DNA of 64,000 nucleotides, taken from assembly GCA_008477525.1 (NCBI GenBank), contig SPDT01000003.1:2356001-2420000 (forward strand), in the 5' to 3' direction. Below, in pieces: positions 12,908 through 25,190 of this stretch. This stretch comes from Hypomyces perniciosus. Its lineage: Eukaryota; Ascomycota; Sordariomycetes; Hypocreales; Hypocreaceae. The translations under genes and the position numbers were made by a program. Below the pieces are notes generated by a model. The model saw only the letters and a program-made list of their open reading frames with translations. It did no database searches and was not told the DNA's origin. Positions within the stretch are counted from its first letter, which is position 1, and the number at the start of each line of letters is the position of its first letter.

Positions 12908-13733
12908 AGTGTTATAGCACTGACCGTAATGCAATATTGACGCCTTGTTACGTAAACTCTGGTTATGTAACCAGGCCCTAATGCGTTCCTAGCTATAGCT
13001 TTCTATAGAGCCTTAAGGCTTTCTCGCTCTCTACAGTATAACAATAATATTTACTTTAACCTGCCTTTCTATACCGTAATAGTTTATACTGTCCTTTAAC
13101 TCGGCTATACTATTATAAGGCATACACCTAACCGATCATAAATGTCCCTTTATTCCTAAACCTATAATAACGCCTCTATAGCCTAACTATTGCCCCTTAA
13201 ACCCTATACCTATAGAAATTAATCATAAGCGAGATAAATATAGATACCTTAAACTTTACCCTAAAGCTTAACTTAGCCTAATAGACTATAGTCTTAGCTA
13301 TAGAGCTAGCGCCTTTCCCTTTTCTTTTTAAAACCCTATAAAAATCTAATATTAATAGTAATTATATATATTTAATAACCGCAATTATTAGGGATAATAA
13401 TCTTTATTATTAATTCTATCTTTTTAGTTAAATAATAATGAAAAGCCTAGTTTAATAAAAAAATAAAAATAAACCTTTAAATAGGAAATCTTAAAATAAG
13501 CAGCTAAAAACTAAAACTTTAAAGTATAAATTAAAGCCTAAGTTAAAGCTTTAAATGCAGCCTTACTATTAAGCCTTAAAAACAATAACCTACTTAGCCG
13601 CCACTAAACTAAAGACCTTAAGCAGTTTAATAGTAAATAAAAAGATATTATTAAATACTAGTAAAAATATATTAACTAGTATTCTTAAATTAATATTACC
13701 GTTATAGGTAATTAATTAATCTTTTTAATTAAA
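12908..13733. repeat. Unassigned repeat-like segment, moderately RIP-affected
   Basis: The segment starts with TGTTATAGCAC, which looks like an LTR edge, directly after the truncated Copia. It stays GC-richer with many CpA/TpG sites to about 13,330. It contains the near-palindrome CTGGTTATGTAACCAG near 12,959. The last 350 bp are AT-rich, with a Gln/Lys-rich reading through stops that might be a gag start. I found no second copy in the window, so the family is unknown. Confidence 0.35.
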
Positions 13734-16100
13734 TATTAAGAGACTGGAAGCTCTGGAGCTTTTATAATATTATATAGGCTAGAATATATATATATAAGTA
13801 ACTATAGTCTTTAAAGATATAGAACTTGAGAGACTAGTAAACTACTATACCTAACTATTAGTTTTTAGCTTATTACCTGTTTATTAATATTTATTTTTCC
13901 TTTAAGTAATTACTCTTTAACCTCTTTTACTTTTCCTTAAAGTTATAGCCTTTTACCTAATCTATTTACTTTAAAGAAAGTCTTTAATATATTAGTTATT
14001 TACTATTCCTAGTAACAGTAAAAAGATTATTAAAGTTAAAGATACCTTTAGCAGCGAATAATTAGTTTACTTTTAATAAAAAGGCTATATTTTAGATATA
14101 AAAACCTTTAAATAAAGTTACTCCTTTAAATTATTAACTGAGCCTTTTAGATAATATTTTATTTATAAAAGAAGAATTTAATGCTTATATTTAGTAAATA
14201 AGAGATAAATAATAAATATATTTAAAGAGGAAATATTTAAAGACTTTTTTTAGAGGGAAAACCTTTTTTTTAAACTTTTAGAGATTAAAGGTTTATTACC
14301 TATAATTAGCCTATTATATACTATTAGTTTAAAATAACTTTATAAAAGTAATTAAAGTAAAGTATAAATTTAAGCTTTTTATTATAAAAGAAAGTTTTAA
14401 GTAGAATTATAGACTTTTTTTACTATTATTAAAAGGCAGTTTAAATTATCTTTTAATACCTTTTTTTAAGTAGCTTATAAGATTACTTATATTATTTCCT
14501 GTTTAAAAGGAGATATTTAATGGCGATAGGTTAGCTATTTTAAAGAGAAAGGCAGATTTACTAGATTAATTATTTAAAATAAATTTTATTAATAGTTTAA
14601 GAATAATAATTGTAATAGTTTAATTAAATATTATAAAGCAACTTTATAAATCTTTTACCTATATTAAACTGCTAAATAAAGTTTTTAGTTATTCCTTTTT
14701 TAAATTTAAGATTATTAAAAGCGAGTTTTTTAAAATAACTCCTTTATAGCTTAAGATTTATATATTCTTATAGTGCTTTTCCTTTATAATAAATAAATAA
14801 ATACTTTACTATAAAATCTTTATAACCTAGTAGGAGTTAATTTATATTAATATAATTGCTGACTTTTATATATAGCTATACTGGTAATATAAATAGCTTT
14901 TAATAGGAATTTTAATTTTAAAGAAAATATAAAAAAACTAAATTTATTAGTTAATAGGGATTATATTAAGATTATACCGCTAATACTTTAAAGAATATAA
15001 TAATTAAAGTATTTAAAGGTTTAAAGGAATTAAAAAACCTATTAAATTTAGTAATTTATTAAAAATATAGTAGGTTTTACTATAAAACCTTTTATTAAGC
15101 TTTTAATTATATAAAGTATAATAATAAATATTAATTTACTGAAAAGTATAATAATTTTATTTAGCTATACTTTACTAGCGGAAATATTAAATTTATAGTT
15201 TATTAAGCTTAGGAATATAATTACTATATAGATTTATTTATAAAATAACTAGAGAAGATATAGTTAAGTAGCTATTAGCAATATATAAATACTTTATTTA
15301 ATCTTAATAGCAATATTTATATTATCTCTTTATAATAAAAAGATTAATTAAATAGTTTATTATTAACTTTTAAGTTTACTGCTATTTTTTTAAGTGTTTT
15401 TATTATAACCTATAGCTATATAAATATACTTATAAAGATAGTTAATAATTAGGGAGTAGAGAGGAAATAGCTATTTTATTGTATTATTGCTAATAGCTTA
15501 AAAGATTTTATTTTAAAAAGACTTTAATTTTAAAAAGCTGATTTTACCTTTTTATAGAAGTATGATTAATAGAATTATCTTTTAACTAAGGATTTTATTA
15601 CTTTAATAGCCTTTAAAAAGTAGCTATAATAAACTATTAAAAAAGTTTAAATAGCTTTTATATTAATAATTAAAAAAAAGCTGGAAATTAGGTTAAAAGC
15701 CTTAAAAGATTTTACTATTTCCTAATTTACATAAAGCTATTTCTTTAAAAGACTATAAGTCGGCTTTATATTTAAAATTGCTTTTTATATATTATAATTT
15801 TATTAGTGTTTTCTCTATAAAAAAAGTTGTTAATATATTAGTAAATTAATAATAGACTATTAACTTAAAAGATAGGAAAATGCCTTTATAGAGTTTTATC
15901 TATAACTTAATATTTAAAAAGCTAAAAGTCTTTTGCAAGTATTTGGAAAAAGTATTATAAAATATATAGATTTAGCGGTCTATTAGTTTTATAGGCGCCT
16001 TTATAATCTTTATATTAAAGAAAGGCAGTAAACTCTAAATATATATTAATTTCTATACTTTTAATAAAATAACTTGCAAGAACTATTATACAGTAATTGT
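13734..16100 (+). pseudogene. Gypsy family D internal fragment (gag to early RT)
   Basis: The first part (13,734 to about 14,340) aligns with 29,938-29,986 plus 39,228-39,887, the split internal region of element D. That includes the GGAAGCTCTGG and AATATATATATA strings. The frame continues far beyond the part retained there. Near 16,000-16,080 it reads like the gypsy RT start (an 'FIILKKG..LRIYINF..LNKIT.KNYY' pattern, read through a stop). The copy ends around 16,100, before the catalytic box. It is heavily RIP-decayed, and no LTR is visible at either end. Confidence 0.6.
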
Positions 16101-17802
16101 AGTTTAATATTAGAGTTCATAAAATATATAACTTAAATGTTTTTTTAATTAAATTATAGTTTATTTTTAAAACTATTTTTAATTAATAATTATTAATATA
16201 ATATAGTTCTTCATTTAATTAAATTAAGTTTTACTTTATTTAAAGTATTTTTAACTGTTAATTGCTAGTAAAAATCTTTTTTTATGTTAACTTTAATATA
16301 GTTATTTCTTTTTATTATAATTAAAATTCATATAAGGCTAGCTATATTTTTCATCAGCTAATAACAAGAATAATAATAGGATTTAAAAATCAAGTTATAC
16401 TATTTATATACATAGAAATTACTATCTAGATAAATAGTTTATACGCCGCTTATAAACATCTCTTTATAGCTATTTACATTATATAACTTAATCGTTAATA
16501 TAATATTATAATAGATAATAGCAGCAATATATTATATTACTTTTATTAATAAGTCTTTAATATCCCTTTTATTTACTTTATATAAAATCTCCCTAGCTTA
16601 ACTATTCTTTTAGCTATATAGTTAATATACTATTATTAAACTCTTTAATTTTAGATAATATTATATCTGAAATATAGCTTTATTATTGTAATATTTTAGC
16701 GACCCGCGAACTTCTATAGCCCCTAGAACGCTAAAATAACAATCTAAAGCTTTATAATATTTACCGTAAGCTAGTAGAGCTCTCTATTTCAAATTATAAA
16801 GGGGCTTGCTGGATACTAGGGTCTAGTTAATATATAGGCAGTTACCCTCGCCCTCGCTCTTACTCTCTTTTTAACTAATAGTATTGGATTGGTGTTGGTA
16901 TTATTGTGGCTAAAGGTATTATTGAAAATGTTAAGAATTAAAAGCTAGCAAGATTTTGGCGGGCAGTATATAGACTATCTATATAAATAGCAATTTCTAT
17001 CTATATAAATAGCACTACTCTAAAAGTAATAGTTAACTTTTTTTAATTAATATTAAAGTTATATTTTTGTTAGCTATAAAAGGTTAAAAATTATAAATAT
17101 ATTTCTATTAATAAATAAAAGGTTTTTAATAAATAATAATAATTAAATAATAATATTAAATTATTTAAGAATCGTATATTTAATAAAAGCTTAAAGTATT
17201 TGATTAGTATATATTAAAGCTTTTATATTAATATCAATATTATATATAAACAATAATATAGTTTATATGAAAAAGTATTTACTATTCATTAATTTAAATT
17301 TAAAGGGTTTTTAATTCAAAAAATAGCAGTAAGTTTATTTTATAATAATAGCTTTATTTATAGTTAACCTTTATTTATAACTTTTAATAAAGCTTAATCT
17401 TTTCTTTAATTTATAAATTAAATTTAAATCTTTAATAAATAACGTTAATTAAATAAAGGTAAATGAAAAGTTAAGAAGGCAGCGCTGCCTTTATTATCTT
17501 TATTAACACTTAAAAAAAGTATATGATTTAAAGCCTAGATTTATAGGTTAATTAGGTATTATAGGTAATATTAATATACTATTAAAGCTTAATTATTATA
17601 CTTTACTAAACTATTATATTATTAGGTTTAAAGTATTATTAAGTTAAAGCGGCGGTAATATACTTAGATTTAATAGTTTTAGTTTTATATTTAATATAGA
17701 CCTTTTTAATATATCTTAAACTACTTTTTTTATTATATTTATTAAAGTTATAGCTTACTTTTTTATACTGAAAGTAAAGTCTTTTAATAATATATTCTTT
17801 AT
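16101..17802. other. AT-rich unassigned repeat relic
   Basis: Apart from the inverted-repeat relic at 16,393-17,021, this is extremely AT-rich sequence with no readable gene. A perfect 16-bp palindrome, AAGGCAGCGCTGCCTT, lies at 17,476-17,491. The last 150 bp form the left flank of the full-length Copia and do not match the gypsy-A sequence found at that element's right flank. Confidence 0.4.
16393..17021. mobile_element. Decayed hAT-like MITE relic
   Basis: The left end (near 16,393-16,455) and the reverse complement of the right end (16,960-17,021) share a long degenerate inverted repeat containing TATTTATATA...TAGAAATT...CTATCT. The inner right part (about 16,880-16,960) also resembles the inner right part of the 24,682-25,153 MITE. 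This suggests an older, RIP-changed relative with different terminal arms. No clear target duplication remains. Confidence 0.45.
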
Positions 17803-18377
17803 TGTTAAAAAGGAGGGCTAAAAAGCAAGGATTTCAGTCTATTTAAATAACCTTCCTATTCTGGCTAGACCTAGAGTTAGGCCTGATACTAGGACTAAGT
17901 TTTAAAGGAACCTCGGTATAAGTCAGGAATTCTCTTTTATCCTTAATAATACCAATTAAGCTAAGACCAGCTACCCCGCCTACCCTAGACTTAATATAAT
18001 ACTTATAATAACCATTATAAGAAATCTAATTAAAATAGTTTCCTGTTTATATAGCTGTAAGTCGATTTAAGCGATTTTATATATAAATTAATTTTACAGA
18101 AAATAGGAATATAGCTATAAACTTAATTCTGCTATTATATACCTATTATTAAGTTAAAAGACTATAATAAACGATAAAGCATTAGGTTATAATTACGTTT
18201 ATAATAGCTGTATATTACTAGTTATTCTATAGCTTCTAGCTATTAAATTAAATATAATTTAATTATTTATTTTATTATTTACCTAGTAAACTTTTAATTA
18301 TTTTTATTACTGTATTATATACAGTTTCCTAAAAGCTATATATAAATAAGGTTTAGTATAACTTTATTATTTTAATA
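17803..18377 (+). mobile_element. Copia-E 5' LTR (E5)
   Basis: This 575-bp family E LTR carries dense C-to-T/G-to-A changes. It is followed directly by the same initiator-tRNA-like primer site (18,378-18,391) as E1. Confidence 0.92.
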
Positions 18378-20316
18378 GGTTATAAGCCTAAGAGAGATTT
18401 CTTTAAGCCTCTATTAATGGATTTTCTTTAGTAATTACAGCACTTCCCTTAGCGCTACTATAATACTTATAGCGGGTTTTTATAGTGTTTATCTTAATAC
18501 CTATAGAAGCATTTTTAAAAGCTTTTTGCTACTAAAAGTTATTTTTAGGCTTTTACTGTAAATACTATTATAGTTATAGTAATACTATTATTATTATTTT
18601 TACTATATATTATATAGTATATTCCCTATTTTTATTAGATATAGGTTTAATATTAATAGTATAAATCGACCTATTAAAGTTTTTAGTAGCATTATTTTCT
18701 TAATTGAAGATAATAGCTCTTTTTAATAATAAAAGGATTTATTTATTTAAGTATAAAATATAGAATAAAAGCTTTAAGTATAAAGGGCTTTTATTAAAAT
18801 AGTAAAGGTATAGTTAAAAGGTTAAAATACTATTATATTATAGTTATTTAATACCCTAGCTAGCTTAATTGCTATTATATTAAGTTTTTAACCTTAAATT
18901 ACTGTTTCTACTTTAAATAATAGTTTATTAAAAAAGTATTAAAAAAGGTTAATAGCTTTCTAGAAAGCTATAAATTAATAGGCTTTAATAATTTTAATTA
19001 ATAGAAATAATCTTTAAATATTATATTAAAGGCTATAGATTACAATACTTTTATAGAAAATCCTATAATTATTAATTCTGTATTTAATTTAAAATAGGCT
19101 TTATTATTTATATTAATTAAGGATAGTTTAACTACCATTTCTGCTATATTTACTATTTAGACTTAAAGCCTAAAAGAAGTATTTTTAGTGTTTAAGAGAT
19201 AATATAGCTACTTTAATACTTTATAAAGTAATTCCCTTTAAAGGGAATTTCATTTATTAAACTATAGTAATTATAAAAGATCTTTAGCTAAATTTAATAC
19301 TACTTTTAATGGGCTATTAATGAAGCTAGCTATTTTAAAGGTTAATATTAATATATTAAATTAAGTAAACTAATATTTAAATATTTTAAAAAAGTCTTTT
19401 TTTAAATAAGCTAAAAGAATTAAAGGAACTATTAGATTTAGTAAAGTTATTAAGCAATTAACTAAATGTTTTAATATTTAGCTTTTTATAGCAGATATAT
19501 TAAAAGAAACTAAGAATCTATCTTTAACTGTATATAAAGTTAATAAAGCTATAAAGCCTTTTAATTCCTTTAAAGATTAATTAATAGCTTTTAAATTTAA
19601 AAATTAAAAGCTAGCTTTTAATTGTTTTAAAAGGAATAGGTATTAAAGAAATAAAAAAAATTTAAAATAACTAGAAATAAGCTACAAAGGATTATGCTTT
19701 TACTAGTATATATAATTTAACTATTAAAGGGTATAGCTTAAAAGAGTTATCTAAAAAGTCTTTTAGTAAATCTATTACTAGTTTAGATAATAATTAAGAC
19801 TTTTTATAAGCTTTAAACGCTAAAAAAGGAAAAAGTTTTTTAAGTTTTTTAAATCTTTTAAAACCCTTAAACCCCTTAAATTTCCTATTTAAAATAATTT
19901 ACTATATAATATTAAATCTATAGTTTATATTATTAATTTTAGGAAATAGTTTATAGACTATAAATTTAATAACAGGGAATTAACTATTATTTATAATAGC
20001 AGGGGTTTTATTACCTTTAAAGGAATAAATATAACTACTTTTAATATCTTTAATAAAAGTAATAATTATAAAAAGAAAATACTATTAAATACCTTTTTTA
20101 CTTGTAATTAAATATAAACTTTATAAATAAGTTAAAGCACTATTAAGTTAAAGGATATATTTAATATAATATTTCTTTTATTAAATTTATATAGCTAATA
20201 AAGCTATTAAATCCTTTAAAATATAGTTTTTTCTTAATAATTAAAAGATATACTATATTATATAGTTATATAAATAGCTATTAAGCTTATAGTTGAATGA
20301 AGGTTTAAATCCTTAT

Positions 20317-20893
20317 TGTTAAAAAGGAGGGCTAAAAAGTAAGGATTTCAGTGTATTTAGGTAACCTTCCTATTCCGGCTAGACCGGGAATTAGGCCCGA
20401 CGCTAGGACCGAGTTCTAGAGGAACTTTAGTATAAGTCAGGAAATTTCTGTTATCTTTAACGATAACAATTGAGCTAGGACCAGCTGCCCCGCCTACCCT
20501 AGACTCAATACAATAGCCACAATGGCTATTGTGAAAAATCTGACCAAAATGGTTTCCTGTTTGTATAGCCGTGAGTCGATTTGGCCGATTTCCCATATAA
20601 ATAAATTTTGCGGAAAATAGGAATGCGGCCACGAACCTAATTCTGCCGCTATATGCCTATTATTTAGTTAGAGGACTATTGTAGAAGACAAAGCTATTGT
20701 TATACAATCACTTCTACACCAGCCGCATATCACTAGATATTCTATAGCTTTCTAGCTATTAGTTTAGTTATAATTCAATTGTTTATCTATTGTTAACCCA
20801 ACTAGACTTAGTTGTTTCCTTATTGCTGCGTTGTATGCAGCTTCCTAGAAACTATACATAAATAAGGTTTAGTATAACCTTATTATTTTAACA
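20317..20893 (+). mobile_element. Solo Copia-E LTR (E6)
   Basis: This 577-bp LTR has the perfect duplication CTTAT (20,312-20,316 and 20,894-20,898). It is inserted between the protease and GAG-pre-integrase parts of a full-length copy of its own family. It is one of the least RIP-changed copies, so a 91-codon antisense frame happens to stay open inside it. That frame is broken in the other copies. Confidence 0.95.
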
Positions 20894-23800
20894 CTTATTA
20901 TTAGTAAAAAAAAGGCTAAAGCATATATAGCTATTCTAAAAGTAATAGTTTTAAAAAAATAATTAATTAGATTTAATTTAAACTTTATAAAAAAAATAAT
21001 TTTAAAGAAAAGGATTTCTTTAAACTTTTTAAAACCCTAGGCTAAATAAAGGAATAAGGGCTTTATATACCTTTATTACTTTAAGAAGTAGAGGGGAATA
21101 AGCTTAACGAAAATACCTTTATAAAGGAAATGCCCTATATATTTAAAGAATTCTTTATAACGAAAGATTTAAAGGTTATTAAGTTAATTAAACTTAAAGG
21201 AAATACAATTATTAACAGTATTAACTATAAGCTATTAAAGCTAGCCTTTTTATAGTATAAAAGACTAGGTTATATTAGCTTAAATCTATTAAAAAAGATT
21301 ATTAAAACAACTATTGGGACTTTTAATTTTAATTTTATTAAAGAAATTAAATTTTACTGTTTAGCGTATAATAAAGGAAAAGCTATTAAGCGGCTTAATT
21401 TAAAGTAAATTATTAATCTATTAGCCTTTTTAAATTCTCTAAAAGCTAATACTTTCTTTATAAACCTAATACTTTATAATAAAGATTTTATTAGTCTTTT
21501 AATTATTAATAGAAAATTAAAATATAAGTGGCTATTTTTTTTAAAAGATTATAATAGACTTACTTTTTTAATTACTTTAAAAGGCTTTATAAATAGCTTT
21601 AAAATTTAATATAACTAGTATTTTTAAAGAATTTTATTATAATAGTAAAACCGAAATTAATTAAGAACTTTAAACTTAATTCTTTTCTTTAAGAATTATA
21701 TATTCTTATAGCAGCCTTTATATTTATAAATAAAATAGTTTAATAAAACGCTTTATTAAAGTTTTATTAAATAGGCTTTAAGCTATTATTATAGTAGTTA
21801 ATTTACTGCTATATTTTTAACACTTCATTATTTTTATAGTTTTTAAATTAATTAACTATATAGCTATTATAAATAAAGACTTTACCCTTTATTAAGAATT
21901 ATATAAAGACCTAAACTTTAATAAAAATTATGAGCTTAATTTATAAAAATATAAAACTATTAGTGTTTATTATAAGGTTTTTATTCCTTAAAAATAAAAG
22001 GCTAAAGGCTATATATTAACCTTTAAAACTAAAACTAAAAGACTAGTAGCAGCTTTAAATAATAATATTTATTTTATTTATATTCCATGTAAATATATAG
22101 TCCTTAAATTATTAACTATAAAGCTATATAAAGATAAGATTCTTAAGCTTTAAACCTTAAAGCCTACTATGAGTTAAAATAATAAGGAATTAAAAGGAGA
22201 AATAAAGCTAGATTTAATAGATTAAATAATCCCTAGCTTTTCGGATATTAATCCTTTACTCTTTAACTTTATTCCAGAAAGAGTACCTACTACTATTCCC
22301 TTTATTCCTATATTAATTATAGAAGACTCTGCAGTTATAAAGGATTTTATAAATATAGATATATTCTATTTTCTCTATAATAGCATTAAAAAGCTAGCCT
22401 TTCTAGCTGCTGTAGTATAAAACCTTTAAACGCTTAAGTATATACTTTATAATCCTAGTAAAATTAAATAGCTAAAAGCAATTTATAGTAAATTTCACTA
22501 GCTAATTAAATAATATACTTTTACTTTTATTAAGTATAACAGTATTCTTAAAGGCAAGAATCCTATTATTAATGGATTATTTTTAAAAACTAAAAAAGAC
22601 TAAAATAATAAAATAGTTAAGTTTAAAGCTAAGCTAATCGCTAAGGGCTTTTAATAACTAAATAAAATAGATTTTAACTAAATATTTACTTTAATAGCTG
22701 TTCCTTTTACTTAATAGCTCTTTTTAGCTTTAGCTATTATCTATAACTAGGAAATCAAATAAATCGACTTTATTAATACATTTTTTAATAAGATCTTTAA
22801 AAAACTATATTCTTTAACTTCCTTAAAAGGTTTAAAAACTATATTAGTTAAGCTTCCTTTAAAATGAATTTTATTTTTGAAAAGCTAGGTTATAACCTTA
22901 ATTTGAATTAAATTATTTAATTATAGAAAGCTTTATATAATCTTATATAGTCCTTTAGAGAATAGTAATAGGCTTTATACGCTTTAGGAAATAAATTAAG
23001 ATATAATCCTTTAATTTCTAACTCTATTATTCTCTATAATCTTAATAACAGTATTTTTATTAGACTAGATAAAAAAGCTATAACCTAACTAAAGCTAACT
23101 TTTAATAAAGTCTATACTATAAAAAATAAAGGCTTTGCCTTTTTTTTAAGGGTTTAAATAATTAAGGATAAATAAAAAGGCCTTTTTTAGCTTTTTTAAA
23201 AACAGTATATTACTAAAGCTATAAAGTTTTTTAACCTTTAAGACTTAAAGCTTATTTAATTACCTTGATAGCCTTTACTTTTAGTTAATAAAACTATAAT
23301 TAAACTAGATAAAGCTAATACTAAGCTATTCTAAACTATTATTAAAACTATTATCTATTTAATAATATATATTTAAATAAATATTAGCTTTTTAGTCTAA
23401 TAGCTAGCAAAATAATTCTAAAGCCTATATAAAAAGCACTTAAATGCAGCCTATAACCTATTATAAGATTTAAATAATACCTAGGATCTAGTTATTTAAT
23501 ATACTAGAAAATTTAGTCCTATACCTATTAGTTATTGCAATAGTGATTTTGCTAGGGATAAAGAATTAAGTAAATTAATTTATAGCTATATTATAATAGT
23601 TTACTAATAGGCTAATTAGCTGGAAATTAAAAAGGGGCTTAATTATCTATCTTTCTATATTAAAAGCAGAGTTTATAGCTTTTATAAAAGCTACTAGAGA
23701 GATCTAGTAGCTTATTAGTCTATATAAAGAGGTAAATTAATTAAATAAACAGCTAATCCTTTTACTTAATAATAATAAAAGTACTATTTTTACTTTAAAT

Positions 23801-24123
23801 AACCTTACCCTTTATAATTAAATAAAGTACACTCTATTATAGTTTAATTATATTAAGGAATAAGTTAAAAATAGCGTTATTATAGTTAGCTATCTAGAAA
23901 CTAGTAAAATAGTTATTAATAGGTTTACTAAGCCCTTTTTAAGTTAAAAACTAAAGAACTTTATAAGTCTCTTTAATTTTAAGCTTTCACTTAAAATCTA
24001 TATTTAGGGTTTTTATCTTTTCTTTTTTATAGCTATATTAGCTATCCTTTTTATTTCTTATTTTAGTTATTTTCCTATATTTAAATCCTATATCTACTTT
24101 AAAGTTATATAGGATAGTATTGA

Positions 24124-24135
24124 TTTTAGAGGGAG
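24124..24135 (+). other. Polypurine tract of Copia-E
   Basis: TTTAGAGGGAG directly precedes the 3' LTR, as expected for plus-strand priming. Its complement is found beside the reversed 3' LTR at 7,448. Confidence 0.75.
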
Positions 24136-25190
24136 TATTAAAAAGGAGGGCTAAAAAGTAAGGATTTTAATGTATTTAGATAATCTTCCTATTTTAGCTA
24201 AACTTAGAGTTAGGCCTTATATTAATATCAAGTTTTAGAGGAACCTTGGTATAAGTTAGGAATCCCTTTATCTTTAATAATAATAATTAAAGTAAAACTA
24301 GCTACCGCATTTACCCTAGATTTAATATAATGCTTATAATAGGTATTATAAGAAATCTAACTAAAATAGTTTCCTGTTTATATAGCTATAAATTAATTTA
24401 AGCGATTTTATATATAAATGAATTTTATGGAAAATAAAAATACAGCTATAAACCTAATTCTACTACTATATACCTATTATTAAGTTAAAGGACTATTATA
24501 GAAGATAAAGCATTATTCTACGATTACTTTTATAATAGCTGTATATTATTAGTTATTCTATAGCTTCTAGCTCTTAAATTAAACATAATTTAACTATTTA
24601 TTTTATTATTTACCCAGTAAACTCTTACTTGTTTCTTTATTACTATATTATATATAGCTTCCCAGAAGCTATATATAAATAGAGTAATGCTATTGGAACA
24701 GATAAAAGTTACTACTGGAACAGATAGTCCGTGCGCATACACAGAAATTCTCCTAGCAACTTCCCTTAACATATAACTTACTCCTTTACTTCGTACTCCG
24801 TACATCGCACTCAATTACAGCATATCTACAGCTAGGTATTCCAATATCATTATATTACTCTGAATAACAGGTCTTTGGCATGCATTCTAGTAATTGTACA
24901 GGCGACTGCGGCTAGTCTTCAATTTCGCTATCAAAATCGAAAGAACCTAGCAGCTCAGAGTTATCTGCAGCGTCGCTATACTAGGCCAATAACGGGCTAA
25001 TAGGAAATCTATCACGATGTATAGAATTGGTGTTGTTATTGTGATTGAAAGTGTTATAGAAGATCGAGGAATTGAAAGCTAGGAAGATTTCTGTATATGC
25101 GCACGGACCATCTGTTCCAGTAGCAATTTTTGTCTGTTCCAATAGCATTACTCTATAAATAAGGTTTAGTATAACCTTGTTATTTTAATA
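24136..25190 (+). mobile_element. Copia-E 3' LTR (E7), split by a MITE
   Basis: This is a family E LTR of about 575 bp once the nested 472-bp element and its 8-bp duplication are removed. It ends TTTTAATA at 25,190. Its RIP load is like that of its partner E5. Confidence 0.9.
24682..25153. mobile_element. hAT-like MITE (472 bp)
   Basis: Inverted terminal repeats start GAGTAATGCTATTGGAACAG and continue as a sub-terminal inverted repeat containing GTCCGTGCGCAT. The left copy holds two GGAACAGAT units. An 8-bp duplication TATAAATA lies on both sides (24,674-24,681 and 25,154-25,161), and the other LTR copies show the empty site. The 8-bp duplication and short inverted repeats fit the hAT superfamily. 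No transposase is present. It is hardly RIP-changed, in contrast to the LTR around it. Confidence 0.85.

Larger units (their letters stand above)
18378..24135 (+). pseudogene. Copia-E gag-pol, RIP-decayed
   Basis: Gag spans about 18,480-19,880 and protease about 19,880-20,310 (before the nested LTR). GAG-pre-integrase is at about 21,240-21,420, with the recognisable pattern LQYKRLGYISLNLLKKIIK and a degraded Cys pair. Integrase follows to about 22,100. RT spans about 22,600-23,200, with KAKLIAKGFQQ and a Q-IDFIN-FFN string. RNase H spans about 23,520-23,720 (YCNSDFA, AEFIAFIKATREI), and the C-terminal tail runs to about 23,990. Stops are frequent. The RT catalytic box is deleted: about 30 bp are missing near 23,060 compared with the minus-strand copy. 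Confidence 0.87.
17803..25190 (+). mobile_element. Full-length Copia-E retrotransposon
   Basis: The element runs 5' LTR (17,803-18,377), primer site, gag, protease, GAG-pre-integrase, integrase, RT, RNase H, polypurine tract, 3' LTR (24,136-25,190). Without a solo LTR (20,317-20,893) and a MITE (24,682-25,153) nested in it, it is about 6.3 kb. The flanks read TTTAT and ATTAT, only 4 of 5 alike. The right flank is reversed gypsy-A DNA while the left flank is not, so a rearrangement at one end is likely. The whole coding region is RIP-dead. Confidence 0.88.

Noticed and set aside
20357..20632. 91-codon ORF on the minus strand inside LTR E6
   Set aside because: The same stretch in other family E LTRs contains stops on that strand, and the frame stays open only because this copy is little mutated. 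It is not a conserved gene.
24590..24814. 74-codon minus-strand ORF at the MITE left edge
   Set aside because: It spans the junction between LTR and MITE, so it cannot be an evolved gene.
1..25190. AT-rich blocks as mitochondrial or centromere-specific DNA
   Set aside because: They resolve into RIP-changed Copia and gypsy elements with target duplications, so neither explanation is needed. A pericentromeric location is possible but cannot be judged from this window.
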